Shown: positions 6,501-13,791 of the stretch, one piece after another
How the letters are laid out: each line of letters starts with the position of its first letter
Position numbering within the stretch: position 1 is the stretch's first letter
Assembly: GCA_035528235.1 (NCBI GenBank)
Contig: DATKZB010000309.1
Span: 1-25,227 of the forward strand
Source: DATKZB01 sp035528235
Lineage (GTDB): Bacteria; Planctomycetota; Phycisphaerae; FEN-1346
DNA length: 25,227 bases
Direction: 5' to 3'
Notes under the pieces: model-generated
Database searches by the model: none
Told to the model about the DNA's origin: nothing
What the model saw: only the letters and a program-made list of their open reading frames with translations
Position numbers and translations under genes: made by a program

Positions 6501-7868
6501 ATGGCGACAACACGAACCCTCGCGATACTGCCGCCCCTGCTCGCGGCGCTCGTGTGCGGATGCGCCTCGACGGCCGACCGCCTGGTGGGGCCCGCCGCGC
6601 CGCCCGCGCCCGCGACGTACGCCCGCTTGGCCGACGCCCTCGACGCCCACCTGCGGCGCGACGTCCTCGCCCGGTGGTATCCGGCGTGCGTCGACCCGGG
6701 CGGCGGTTTCTACCAGGCGCTGGCCCGCGACTGGACCCGCCGGCCCGACGAAAACCGGTTCCTCGTCTACCAGGCCCGGCAGACGTGGGTGGCCGCCCAG
6801 GCCGCCATGTACGACCCGTCGCTGCGGGAAGCGTACACGTGGTACGCCCTGCACGGCCTCGATTACCTCGACAAGGTCATGTCCGACCGCCAGTGCGGCG
6901 GCCTGTTCTTCCTGCTCGACCCGACGAGCCGGGTGAGCGACCAACTCGGCGGCGGGAAGCACGCCTACGGCCTCTCGTTCGCCATCTACGCCGGGGCGGC
7001 CGTCTACGAGGCCACCAAGGAACCGCGGGCCCTCGCCCTGGCCATGGAGACGTTCCGCTGGCTCGACTCGCACGCCCACGACGCCCGCAGCGGCGGGTAC
7101 TTCGAGGCCATGGCCCGCGACGGCACGCCCATCCTCGCCCCGCCCCGGCCGGGCGCCGTCGACGGCATCGGCACGCCCCTCGGCTACAAGTCGATGAACA
7201 CGCACATCCACCTGCTCGAGGCGCTGAGCGCCCTGTACCGCGTCCAGCCCGACCCGCAGGTCCGCGAGCGGCTCGAGGAGTTGCTCGGCCTGGTCCGCGA
7301 CCGCATCCAGGTCGAGCCCGGGGCGCTCAACTACTACTTCACGCCCGACTGGCGGGCCGTGCCGATGCACGATTCGTTCGGCCACGACATTGAGACGGCG
7401 TACCTCTTGGTCGAGGCCGCCGAGGCCCTCGGTCGCCCCGACGACGCCGAGACCTGGCGCGTGGCCCGGCGGATTGTCGACCACGCCCTCGAGTGGGGAT
7501 GGGACGCGAAGCGCGGCGGCTTCTACTACAGCGGCCAGGCGTTCGCCCCGGCGTTCGAGCGGTACAAGTCGTGGTGGACCCAGGCCGAGGGGCTGAACGT
7601 GCTCCTCGTGATGCACGAGCGATACGGCGGCGAGACCGACGCGTACTGGCGGGCGTTCCTGGCCCAGTGGCGGTTCATCTGGGACCACCAGGTCGACCAC
7701 ACCTGCGGCGGCTGGTACAATCAGGTGACCGAGGACGGCCGGCTCGACGGTTCCGCCGACAAGGCGACCCAGTGGAAGGCGGCGTACCATAACGTGCGGG
7801 CCCTGATGAACGTCGTCCGGCGGCTCCGCCGCCTGGCGGGCGAGAGTGATGACGATGCGAGTCTTTGA
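6501..7868 (+). CDS. Lipoprotein of the N-acylglucosamine 2-epimerase / cellobiose 2-epimerase family
   Basis: 455-residue protein with an (alpha/alpha)6-barrel of the AGE/cellobiose 2-epimerase superfamily, whose members epimerise C2 of a sugar (for cellobiose epimerase, the reducing-end glucose to mannose). Three histidine motifs fit the cellobiose-epimerase branch best: NTHIHLLEAL (233-242), FGHDIETAYLLVEAAE (293-308) and KATQWKAAYHNVRA (421-434); these carry the conserved active-site histidines H237, H295 and H430. The N-terminus is an export signal with a probable lipobox LVCGC, making Cys21 the lipid-attached residue, so the enzyme would act outside the cytoplasm, unlike most characterised relatives. 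The start at 6501 is chosen because it gives this signal; a GGGG at 6490-6494 is a weak ribosome site. Its 3' end overlaps the next gene by 14 bases, implying coupled translation. Confidence 0.86.
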   Translation: MATTRTLAILPPLLAALVCGCASTADRLVGPAAPPAPATYARLADALDAHLRRDVLARWYPACVDPGGGFYQALARDWTRRPDENRFLVYQARQTWVAAQAAMYDPSLREAYTWYALHGLDYLDKVMSDRQCGGLFFLLDPTSRVSDQLGGGKHAYGLSFAIYAGAAVYEATKEPRALALAMETFRWLDSHAHDARSGGYFEAMARDGTPILAPPRPGAVDGIGTPLGYKSMNTHIHLLEALSALYRVQPDPQVRERLEELLGLVRDRIQVEPGALNYYFTPDWRAVPMHDSFGHDIETAYLLVEAAEALGRPDDAETWRVARRIVDHALEWGWDAKRGGFYYSGQAFAPAFERYKSWWTQAEGLNVLLVMHERYGGETDAYWRAFLAQWRFIWDHQVDHTCGGWYNQVTEDGRLDGSADKATQWKAAYHNVRALMNVVRRLRRLAGESDDDASL

Positions 7869-9168
7869 GTTGGCGATGACGCTGGCGATTGTGCTGGCGA
7901 CGGTGCCGGTCGGCCAGGCGGCCGCCCCGGCCCCAGCCGACGGTCTCATCGCCTCGCCCGAGGCGGGGTGGCCCCAGTGGCGCGGGGCCCGTCGCGACGG
8001 CATCTCCCAGGAGAAGGGTCTCCTCCAGGCGTGGCCCGAGGGCGGGCCGACGGTGCTCTGGACGGCCGCTGACCTCGGGCGCGGCTGGTCGAGCCCCATC
8101 ATCGCCGGCGGTGCCATCTACATCACCGGCGACGTCGGCGACGACCTGCGCATCGTTGCCCTCGACCTCGACGGAAAGAAAAAATGGGAGGCCACCAACG
8201 GCGCCGCCTGGAAGGAGCCCCATCCCGGCGCCCGGGCCTCGTGCGCGTACGCCGCCGGACGCCTCTATCACATGAACGCCCACGGCCGCGTGGCGTGCCT
8301 CGATGCCGCCACCGGCAAGGAGGTCTGGGCGGTGAACGTGCTGGAGCGTTTCGCCGGGCGGCAGATTACCTGGGCCCTCAGCGAGTGCCTTCTGGTGGAC
8401 GGGCCGCGCGTCATCGTCACGCCGGGGGGCGACAAGGCCTTCATGGCCGCGCTCAACAAGGATACGGGCGAGACCGTCTGGACCAGTGCCCCGCTGCCGG
8501 AGGCCGAGATCGGGACGCGGCGAACGGGCTACGCCTCGCCCATCCTCGTGCGATTCGGCGGCCGCCGGCTCATCGTCACCATGGGGCTTCGGTGCCTGGT
8601 GTGCGTCGATGCCGACACCGGCCGCCTCCAGTGGGTCTTCCCCAAGCGGACCAAGCACGACGCCCCGTGCATGACGCCGGCGTACGCGGCGGGCGGCGTG
8701 TTCGGCGCCATGCCGACCCAATCGGGTGGCGTGTTCCTGCGGCTCGTCGCGGGCGGGGACACCGTCGGTTACGAGAAGGTGTGGGAATGCCCGATGGACA
8801 ACCTGGGCGGCGGGGCCGTCGTGGTCGACGGTCTCCTCTACGGCAGCGGGCACACCAACGCCGGATGGGTCTGCATGGACGTGGCTACGGGCGAGCAGAA
8901 GTACATCGACAAGACGCTTTCCCAGGGCGCCGTGGTGTACGCCGACGGCCGCCTGTACTGCCTGGCCGAGGAGGGCGACATGGCCCTCGTCAAGCCCGGG
9001 CCGCAGGGTTTCGGCATCGCCAGCCGTTTCCGCCTGGTCCCCGGCAAGTGCAAGGACGCCTGGGCCCACCCGGTTATCCTGGACAAGCGGCTGTACCTGC
9101 GATACCACGACCGATACCACGACCGGCTGTATTGCTACGACATCGCCCGGCCCGGCGGCGGGCCGTAA
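7855..9168 (+). CDS. Secreted PQQ-type beta-propeller protein
   Basis: 437-residue exported protein built of PQQ-like propeller repeats. A signal peptide covers about residues 1-22 (cleavage near GQA/AAP). The region WPQWRGARRDGIS (39-51) is a hallmark of planctomycete PQQ-like proteins. Blade-ending motifs of the form D-x-(D/A)-T-G-x-x-x-W are seen at 103-111, 149-158, 200-209, 250-260 and 341-350. No quinoprotein dehydrogenase signature (such as a disulfide ring or CxxCH) is visible, so I cannot say whether it binds PQQ or is a scaffold or binding propeller. The ATG at 7855 is preferred because GAGAG lies 8 bases upstream; ATG 7849 and GTG 7846 are alternatives. It overlaps the preceding epimerase gene, suggesting a shared job in sugar handling. 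Confidence 0.88.
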   Translation: MRVFELAMTLAIVLATVPVGQAAAPAPADGLIASPEAGWPQWRGARRDGISQEKGLLQAWPEGGPTVLWTAADLGRGWSSPIIAGGAIYITGDVGDDLRIVALDLDGKKKWEATNGAAWKEPHPGARASCAYAAGRLYHMNAHGRVACLDAATGKEVWAVNVLERFAGRQITWALSECLLVDGPRVIVTPGGDKAFMAALNKDTGETVWTSAPLPEAEIGTRRTGYASPILVRFGGRRLIVTMGLRCLVCVDADTGRLQWVFPKRTKHDAPCMTPAYAAGGVFGAMPTQSGGVFLRLVAGGDTVGYEKVWECPMDNLGGGAVVVDGLLYGSGHTNAGWVCMDVATGEQKYIDKTLSQGAVVYADGRLYCLAEEGDMALVKPGPQGFGIASRFRLVPGKCKDAWAHPVILDKRLYLRYHDRYHDRLYCYDIARPGGGP

Positions 9169-9191
9169 GAAACTATCGCCGAACCGAAGAT

Positions 9192-9213
9192 CACGGCCTG
9201 CAAGCAGGCCGTG
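9192..9213. repeat. Family G hairpin after the PQQ-type gene
   Basis: Perfect 10-base stem CACGGCCTGC (9192-9201) with GCAGGCCGTG (9204-9213) and a 2-base loop, 24 bases after the stop of the propeller gene. No T-run follows; it could stabilise or end the transcript, or be another dispersed palindrome. Confidence 0.6.
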
Positions 9214-9276
9214 GCACGTGAAAAGGAAAGACGGAATCGGGTTCTGAGAGGGTTTCTGAGGACGGAGGGCCGACGC

Positions 9277-10062
9277 ATGAACCTGGCGCACCTGTTGACG
9301 GCGGCGCTGGCCGCCCTGGCCGTCGGGGCGGCCGGCTGCGCGCGCGGCGAGGCGGCCGCCGACCGGTACGTCGGGCCCGCCCGGCCGATCCGCGTGCTTT
9401 TCATCGGCAACAGTTACACGTACTTCCATAATATGCCCACCATGATCGGGCAACTGGCCGTGGCGGCGCGCGATGCCCGGCCCCTGGTGTGCGAGATGGT
9501 GACGGCGGGCGGTGAGTCGCTCGAGGGGCACTGGAACAAGGGCGACGCCACGGCCCGCATCCGGCAGGCCCGGTGGGACTATGTCGTCCTCCAGGAGCAG
9601 AGTCTGCGGCCGGTCGAGGACCCCGCCCGCATGCTCGAGTTCGTCCGCCGATTCGACGCCGAGATCCGCAAGGCCGGCGCCCGGACCGTCCTCTACCTCA
9701 CCTGGGCCCGCAAGCACACCCCCGAGGCGCAGATCGACTACAACCGGGCGTACCTCGATGCGGCGCGCGACGTCGGGGCCGCCGTTGCGCCCGTGGGCAT
9801 GGCGTGGGACCGCGCCCGGCGCGAGAACCCCACCTGGCCCCTCTTTGAGGACGATAACAGCCATCCCCGGCCGCTCGGCTCGTACCTGGCGGCCTGCGTG
9901 TTCTACGCCACGCTGTACGACCGCAGCCCCGTCGGCCTGCCGCTGCTGACCCTGCGCGGCGAGGTGACGGGCACCGCGGCGCACAAGGAAGAGGTCGCGC
10001 ACCTCCAGTCCATCGCGTGGGACTGCGTCCGCGAGGTGACAGGCGCGCTCGGCCCGCGATAG
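9277..10062 (+). CDS. SGNH/GDSL-family hydrolase lipoprotein
   Basis: 261-residue exported protein of the SGNH hydrolase superfamily, which contains esterases and carbohydrate deacetylases. The nucleophile block is VLFIGNSYTYF (40-50, Ser46). Further matches are TAGGESLEGHW (77-86), VVLQEQS (103-109), and the Asp/His block DNSHP (193-197) giving D193 and H196. The N-terminus looks like a lipoprotein signal with Cys21 after GAAG. The ATG at 9277 is chosen because GGAGGG lies 7 bases upstream and because the signal sequence starts there. A role in removing acetyl or other ester groups from polysaccharide would fit the neighbouring sugar enzymes, but the substrate is unknown. Confidence 0.87.
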   Translation: MNLAHLLTAALAALAVGAAGCARGEAAADRYVGPARPIRVLFIGNSYTYFHNMPTMIGQLAVAARDARPLVCEMVTAGGESLEGHWNKGDATARIRQARWDYVVLQEQSLRPVEDPARMLEFVRRFDAEIRKAGARTVLYLTWARKHTPEAQIDYNRAYLDAARDVGAAVAPVGMAWDRARRENPTWPLFEDDNSHPRPLGSYLAACVFYATLYDRSPVGLPLLTLRGEVTGTAAHKEEVAHLQSIAWDCVREVTGALGPR

Positions 10063-10081
10063 CCGCCTGGCGCGGCAGCCC

Positions 10082-10144
10082 GGGAGGGCCGCCGCGCCTC
10101 GATAGAGGGCAGTTCCGCGCGGCGGCCTTCCCAGGCCGCCGCGC
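10082..10144. repeat. Family H palindrome between the SGNH and URO-D-family genes
   Basis: A perfect 12-base stem GCGCGGCGGCCT (10117-10128) with AGGCCGCCGCGC (10133-10144) around a 4-base loop. The first arm also pairs (15 of 16) with 10082-10097, so two alternative structures compete for 10117-10132. It fills most of the 139-base gap and could end transcription of the SGNH gene, though no T-run follows. Confidence 0.7.
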
Positions 10145-10201
10145 AAGAAGGCGAGGGGGGCCCGGAGGACATCCGGTCATCAACGGGAGAGGACATCGCA
10201 C

Positions 10202-11293
10202 ATGGCAGAACTGACCAGCCGCGAACGCATCGCCCGGACTCTTGCGCGCCAGCCCATCGACCACATCGGCGCCTACGAGGGTTTTTGGGGCGACACCCAA
10301 CGGGCCTGGGCCCAGGCCGGGCACGTCCGCGAGGACGAATCGCTGGAGGACCATTTCCATCTGGACCTGAGGCAGCGGTGGGCCTTCAACATGGTGGCCG
10401 ACCTCGACTTCAAGGAGGAGATCATCGAGGAGGACGACGAGAAAAAACTCACCCGCAGCGGCAACGGCGCGGTTCTGCGGTGGTGGAAGCACCAGGCCGG
10501 CACGCCCGAGCACGTCGACTTTCTCGTCAAGGACCGTCGCGGCTGGGACGAGCACATCCGGCCGCACCTGACCAATGCCGACACCCTTCGCCGCCGCATC
10601 GACTTCCAGGGGTACCGCGAGGCCAAGGAGAAGTGCGCCCGCGAAGACCTCTACTTCTGCTGGGGCGGCGTCAACGTCTTTGAACTCATGCACCCGGTCT
10701 GCGGACATGAGTACATGCTGATGGGCATGGCCCTCGACCCCGACTGGGTCAAAGACATGTGCACCGTGTACGCCCAGCTCACCATCCGCCTCATGGAGAT
10801 CCTGTTCGACGAGACGGGTCTGCCCGACGGTTGCTACTTCTTCGAGGACATGGGGTTCAAGGGCAAGCCGTTCATGTCGCCCGCCATGTACAAGGACATC
10901 ATCTGGCCGGCCCACAAGCGGACGTTCGATTTCTGCCACGCCCGCGGCCTGCCGGTCATCGTCCATTCGTGCGGGTACGTCGAGCCGCTCGTGCCGGACC
11001 TTATCGAGGCCGGCATGGATTGCCTCCAGGCGATGGAGGTCAAGGCGGGCATGGACCTCGTGCACCTGAAGAAGACCTATGGCTCTCGCATCGCCCTGTT
11101 CGGCGGTCTCGACATCCGGTCGCTCGAGACCAACGACACCGCCCAGGTCGAGGCGGAGTTGCAGAAGAAACTCCCCCTCGCCATGGCCGGCGGCGGGTAC
11201 ATCCTCCATTCGGACCACAGCGTCTCGGACCGCGTCCGGTACGAGACGTACAAGTTCTTTCTCGACCGCGGCCGCGAGATCGGGACGTACTGA
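10202..11293 (+). CDS. Uroporphyrinogen decarboxylase (URO-D) family protein
   Basis: 363-residue cytoplasmic protein of the URO-D fold (PF01208). This superfamily contains HemE and also zinc methyltransferases that move methyl groups with corrinoid proteins. The motif pattern here fits the non-HemE branch: VIVHSCGYVEPLVPDLIEAGMD (253-273, with H255 and C257), ALFGGLDIR (298-306) and GGYILHSDHSV (331-341). The N-terminal motif for substrate handling in HemE was not recognised. A ribosome site GGGAGAGGA lies upstream of the ATG at 10202. No corrinoid protein or methyltransferase partner is next to it, so the reaction is unknown. It is unlikely to be the housekeeping HemE. Confidence 0.85.
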   Translation: MAELTSRERIARTLARQPIDHIGAYEGFWGDTQRAWAQAGHVREDESLEDHFHLDLRQRWAFNMVADLDFKEEIIEEDDEKKLTRSGNGAVLRWWKHQAGTPEHVDFLVKDRRGWDEHIRPHLTNADTLRRRIDFQGYREAKEKCAREDLYFCWGGVNVFELMHPVCGHEYMLMGMALDPDWVKDMCTVYAQLTIRLMEILFDETGLPDGCYFFEDMGFKGKPFMSPAMYKDIIWPAHKRTFDFCHARGLPVIVHSCGYVEPLVPDLIEAGMDCLQAMEVKAGMDLVHLKKTYGSRIALFGGLDIRSLETNDTAQVEAELQKKLPLAMAGGGYILHSDHSVSDRVRYETYKFFLDRGREIGTY

Positions 11294-11356
11294 AGCCTCG
11301 GCGGCGCGAATACCCGGCCCCGCCGGGACGTACAGCAGGTGAAAGGGGCAACGACC

Positions 11357-11575
11357 ATGACCCAGATCCAGCCGCCGCTGCCGCCGGTGCCGGACCCGCA
11401 GCGCGGCATGGCGCCCATCCAGGGACAAGTGGTGCCGTCGTACGCCCCGGCGCCGCCCGTCAACGGCCTGGCGGTTGCGAGCCTCGTCCTGGGCATCGTT
11501 GTCGTCGTGGCGCTCGTCTACGCGGTCATCATTCTGATGGCCGTCTTCGGCGCGGCTGTCGCGCACGCGGGATAA
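11357..11575 (+). CDS. Small single-span membrane protein, DUF4190-like
   Basis: 72-residue protein with a proline-rich, soluble N-terminal half (about residues 1-36, several PP pairs) and one hydrophobic segment from about 39 to 66. The junction PPVNGLAVASLVLGIV resembles the start of DUF4190 domains, which normally have two membrane segments; here only one is present. AAAGGGG lies 8 bases before the ATG at 11357, which supports real translation. Function unknown. It sits between the URO-D-family gene and the methyltransferase gene, all on the same strand. Confidence 0.65.
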   Translation: MTQIQPPLPPVPDPQRGMAPIQGQVVPSYAPAPPVNGLAVASLVLGIVVVVALVYAVIILMAVFGAAVAHAG

Positions 11576-11582
11576 CAGCCTC

Positions 11583-11611
11583 TTGGCGCAGCGCGGCTGC
11601 CGGGCCATACT
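11583..11611 (+). promoter_or_regulatory. Possible sigma70-type promoter of the isoaspartyl methyltransferase gene
   Basis: TTGGCG (11583-11588) and CATACT (11606-11611) are separated by 17 bases and lie about 60 bases before the ATG at 11672. Each box matches the consensus only partly (3/6 and 4/6), so this is a suggestion. Confidence 0.3.
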
Positions 11612-11671
11612 GAAGACAGGGGCCCACCCCGTCTGACCGCTCGCGATCCCCCCAGGCGAAGGAGGCGAGCC

Positions 11672-12511
11672 ATGAGGCCCGAACGTTTGGCGGTGCGGGT
11701 GATTCGCGCGGCCGTCGTCGCGGCGATGGCGCTCGTGCTGGCGACGATCCTGGGGTGCGCGACCGCCGCCGAGAACTCCAAGCCGGCCGAACCGCCCAAG
11801 GCCGTGTCCCTCGGGCCGGCCAAGACCGAGACCGAACCGGGCGCGTGGTCGCCGCCCACTTTCACCGCCCGCCAGGACGAACGCGACCGCATGTGCGAGG
11901 TCATCAAGGCCTACGGCTGCACCGACGCGGCGGTGCTGGCGGCGATGGCGGGCGTTCCGCGGCACGAGTTCGTCCCGGCGGCGGTCCGGCCGATGGCCTA
12001 TCGCGACAGCCCGCTGCCCATCGGTCACGAGCAGACCATCTCGCAGCCGTACATGGTGGCCGAGATGACCCGCCTGCTGGCCCTGAAGCCCGGCGCCAAG
12101 GTCCTGGAGATCGGCACCGGCTCGGGGTACCAGGCGGCCGTGCTGACGCACTTCACGCCGCACGTCTACTCCATCGAGATCGTCAAGCCGCTGGCCGAGG
12201 AGGCTGCCAAACGCCTGGGGCGCCTCCGGTACGACGTGGTCCAGGTCCGCTACGGCGACGGGTATAACGGGTGGCCCGAGGCGGGGCCGTTCGACGCCAT
12301 CATCGGGACGTGCGTGGCGGGCGAGGTGCCGCCGCCGCTCATCGAGCAACTCAAGGTCGGCGGCCGCATGGTCATTCCCATCGGGCCCGAGCACGGCATC
12401 CAGCGACTGATGCTGGTCGAGAAAGACCGGCCGGGCTTCGTGCGCAAACGCTCCATCATGCTCGTGCGGTTCGTGCCGATGCTGCGCGAGGACCCGACGC
12501 AGCAGAAGTGA
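11672..12511 (+). CDS. pcm: Protein-L-isoaspartate O-methyltransferase-like protein with lipoprotein signal
   Basis: 279-residue protein with a complete PCMT domain (about residues 66-270). Such enzymes methylate isoaspartyl residues of damaged proteins with S-adenosylmethionine. Visible motifs are PIGHEQTISQPYMVAEMT (116-133), the SAM-binding VLEIGTGSGYQAAVL (144-158), GDGYNGWPEAGPFDAII (195-211) and IEQLKVGGRMVIPIG (224-238). The first 29 residues form a hydrophobic signal ending LGC, so Cys29 is a probable lipid-attachment site, followed by a Pro/Glu-rich linker to about residue 65. Export is odd because SAM is made in the cytoplasm. AAGGAGG (11659-11665) is an excellent ribosome site for this start, so the signal is not an artefact of start choice. 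Confidence 0.9.
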   Translation: MRPERLAVRVIRAAVVAAMALVLATILGCATAAENSKPAEPPKAVSLGPAKTETEPGAWSPPTFTARQDERDRMCEVIKAYGCTDAAVLAAMAGVPRHEFVPAAVRPMAYRDSPLPIGHEQTISQPYMVAEMTRLLALKPGAKVLEIGTGSGYQAAVLTHFTPHVYSIEIVKPLAEEAAKRLGRLRYDVVQVRYGDGYNGWPEAGPFDAIIGTCVAGEVPPPLIEQLKVGGRMVIPIGPEHGIQRLMLVEKDRPGFVRKRSIMLVRFVPMLREDPTQQK

Positions 12512-12540
12512 CGCCGCCGCGCACCACGGCATTTCAACTC

Positions 12541-12626
12541 TGCGTGTTTGCGCGGCGGGTCCCCGCACCCGCCGCGCTCACCGCAAGATGGTGAGTTGGC
12601 GCGGTGGGTACGGGGACCCACCGCGC
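12541..12626. repeat. Family B palindromes, copies 3 and 4 in tandem
   Basis: Copy 3 has stem 12550-12560 with 12567-12577 (GGCGGG type); with its flank, 12541-12579 is an exact inverted copy of 3957-3995. Copy 4 has stem 12599-12609 with 12616-12626 (GGTGGG type). A small stem CTCACC/GGTGAG lies between them. They occupy the 187-base gap between two converging genes and could serve as a two-way transcription end. Confidence 0.85.
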
Positions 12627-12658
12627 CAAGATCCAATCTTGAACCGCTATAGGCGCCC

Positions 12659-12689
12659 GGAATCCGAGCCGCGAGCGTGAGCGAGCGGG
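12659..12689. repeat. Family A repeat, half copy
   Basis: Contains the core GAGCCGCGAG (12666-12675) followed by an arm reading CGTGAGCGAGCGG, the same arm variant as the left side of the 18119-18310 element read on the other strand. It ends 10 bases from the stop of the aldo/keto reductase gene. Confidence 0.65.
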
Positions 12690-12698
12690 AGGGCCGCC

Positions 12699-13610
12699 CT
12701 AGGCCTTCGGTTCCTGCATGGCCTTGAGCACGCGGCCCGAGAAGTCGTCGATCTCGGCCTCGCTCAGGAACCCCACGATCATCGTGCTGACCGACCCCAG
12801 GCCCAGGACGTACCGGACCGACTCGTCTTTCTTGGCGTCGTCGTTGCGGAACCGTCCCTCGCCGATGAGTTTCATGCCAATGACGCCCTTGCCGGCGGCG
12901 TGGGCCTTGGCCAGCAGCGGGGCCACCTTCTCGGGCGGGCCGTCCATGACGGTGCCGAAGGCGTTGATGCGGGCGTGCAGACAATCGACCCACGGGTGCT
13001 CGACGGCCGTCTCGAGCGCCTCCAGCGAATGGCACGACACCCCGTGGGCCCGGATGACCCGCTTGGCCTTCAGGTTCTCGAGGAGGTCCATCTGCTGTTT
13101 CTGGGCGTCGGTCCAGGTGCGGTCGGTCATGCAATGGATCTGAACGATGTCGATGTAATCGGTCCCGACTTCCTTGCGGAACCGGTCTACCAGGACATTG
13201 GCGCCGGGTCGCTCGCGCTCCTGGAGGCCGCCGCGACGGACCCAGATCTTGGTGCTCAGGACGTACTGGTTGCGCGGCATCTTCTTGAGGGCCCGGCCGA
13301 CGTAGGCGTGGGTGCCGTACATGTCGGCCATGTCGAAGAAACGCACGCCTCGCTGGTACGCGGCCCCCAGGAGCGCCTCGAAGCGTTCCTGGCCGAGTCG
13401 GGTCTGGTCGGAGTTGCGGCCCCCGCCGCGCATGCCCGTGCCGAAGCCGATGCGACTGACCTTGAGGCCCGTCTTGCCGAGCGGCACCAGTTCATACGGG
13501 TTGGCCGTGTCGGCGGCGGGGCGTTGGGCGTCGGCGCCCGAGCATCCCAGAATCATCCCCCCCGCGCCGGCGAGGCTCGTCGTCAGGAATTGGCGGCGGT
13601 CGATTCGCAT
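12699..13610 (-). CDS. Tat-exported aldo/keto reductase
   Basis: 303-residue aldo/keto reductase with a twin-arginine signal. The N-terminus has DRRQFLT (4-10) then a hydrophobic stretch ending MILGC, so Cys23 may be lipid-modified. The catalytic tetrad of the family is complete: D93 and Y98 in FFDMADMYG, K121 in LSTKIW and H159 in IVQIHCM. The start at 13610 has AAGGAG 9 bases upstream. These enzymes normally use NAD(P)H; Tat export of a folded, cofactor-loaded form would allow activity outside the cytoplasm, but reduction of the bound cofactor there is unexplained. It diverges from a Tat-exported isomerase-like gene, and shared control of the pair is likely. Possible role in reducing or oxidising sugars of the neighbouring pathway (inference). 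Confidence 0.92.
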   Translation of the reverse strand: MRIDRRQFLTTSLAGAGGMILGCSGADAQRPAADTANPYELVPLGKTGLKVSRIGFGTGMRGGGRNSDQTRLGQERFEALLGAAYQRGVRFFDMADMYGTHAYVGRALKKMPRNQYVLSTKIWVRRGGLQERERPGANVLVDRFRKEVGTDYIDIVQIHCMTDRTWTDAQKQQMDLLENLKAKRVIRAHGVSCHSLEALETAVEHPWVDCLHARINAFGTVMDGPPEKVAPLLAKAHAAGKGVIGMKLIGEGRFRNDDAKKDESVRYVLGLGSVSTMIVGFLSEAEIDDFSGRVLKAMQEPKA

Positions 13611-13645
13611 CCGTCGAGTCTCCTTGGAAGGTGTCCGATCACTTT

Positions 13646-13673
13646 ACTATACCTTGGGCGTGGGGCAGTGCAA
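13646..13673 (-). promoter_or_regulatory. Possible sigma70-type promoter of the aldo/keto reductase gene
   Basis: Read on the minus strand, TTGCAC (13673-13668) and TATAGT (13651-13646) are 16 bases apart, with the expected transcript start about 30 bases before the ATG at 13610. The -10 box lies in an AT-rich island (13639-13656) that stands out in this GC-rich gap; the -35 match is weak. Confidence 0.4.
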
Positions 13674-13704
13674 GACTCCAGGCGCGCCGGCGGCCGCGCG
13701 GGTA

Positions 13705-13734
13705 TTGACCGGGGCCGGCTGCTGGGGGTATCGT
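13705..13734 (+). promoter_or_regulatory. Possible sigma70-type promoter of the Tat-exported isomerase-like gene
   Basis: TTGACC (13705-13710, 5/6 to consensus) and TATCGT (13729-13734, 4/6) are 18 bases apart, about 57 bases before the ATG at 13792. With the candidate on the other strand this makes a back-to-back promoter pair in the 181-base divergent gap. Confidence 0.35.
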
Positions 13735-13791
13735 ACCGGTGGAGGCGGCCCGAGCCGGGTCGCCGATGGTTCCGAGCACAAGGAGCAGACT

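Noticed and set aside
10202..11293. hemE (heme biosynthesis uroporphyrinogen decarboxylase)
   Set aside because: The motif set (HSCG, GGLD, HSDHSV) fits the methyltransferase-like branch and the typical HemE N-terminal signature was not seen.
9698..12568. Another long minus-strand open frame (956 codons) opposite the SGNH, URO-D and methyltransferase genes
   Set aside because: No recognisable domain, low-complexity Arg/Pro/Gly composition, and three clear genes on the other strand.
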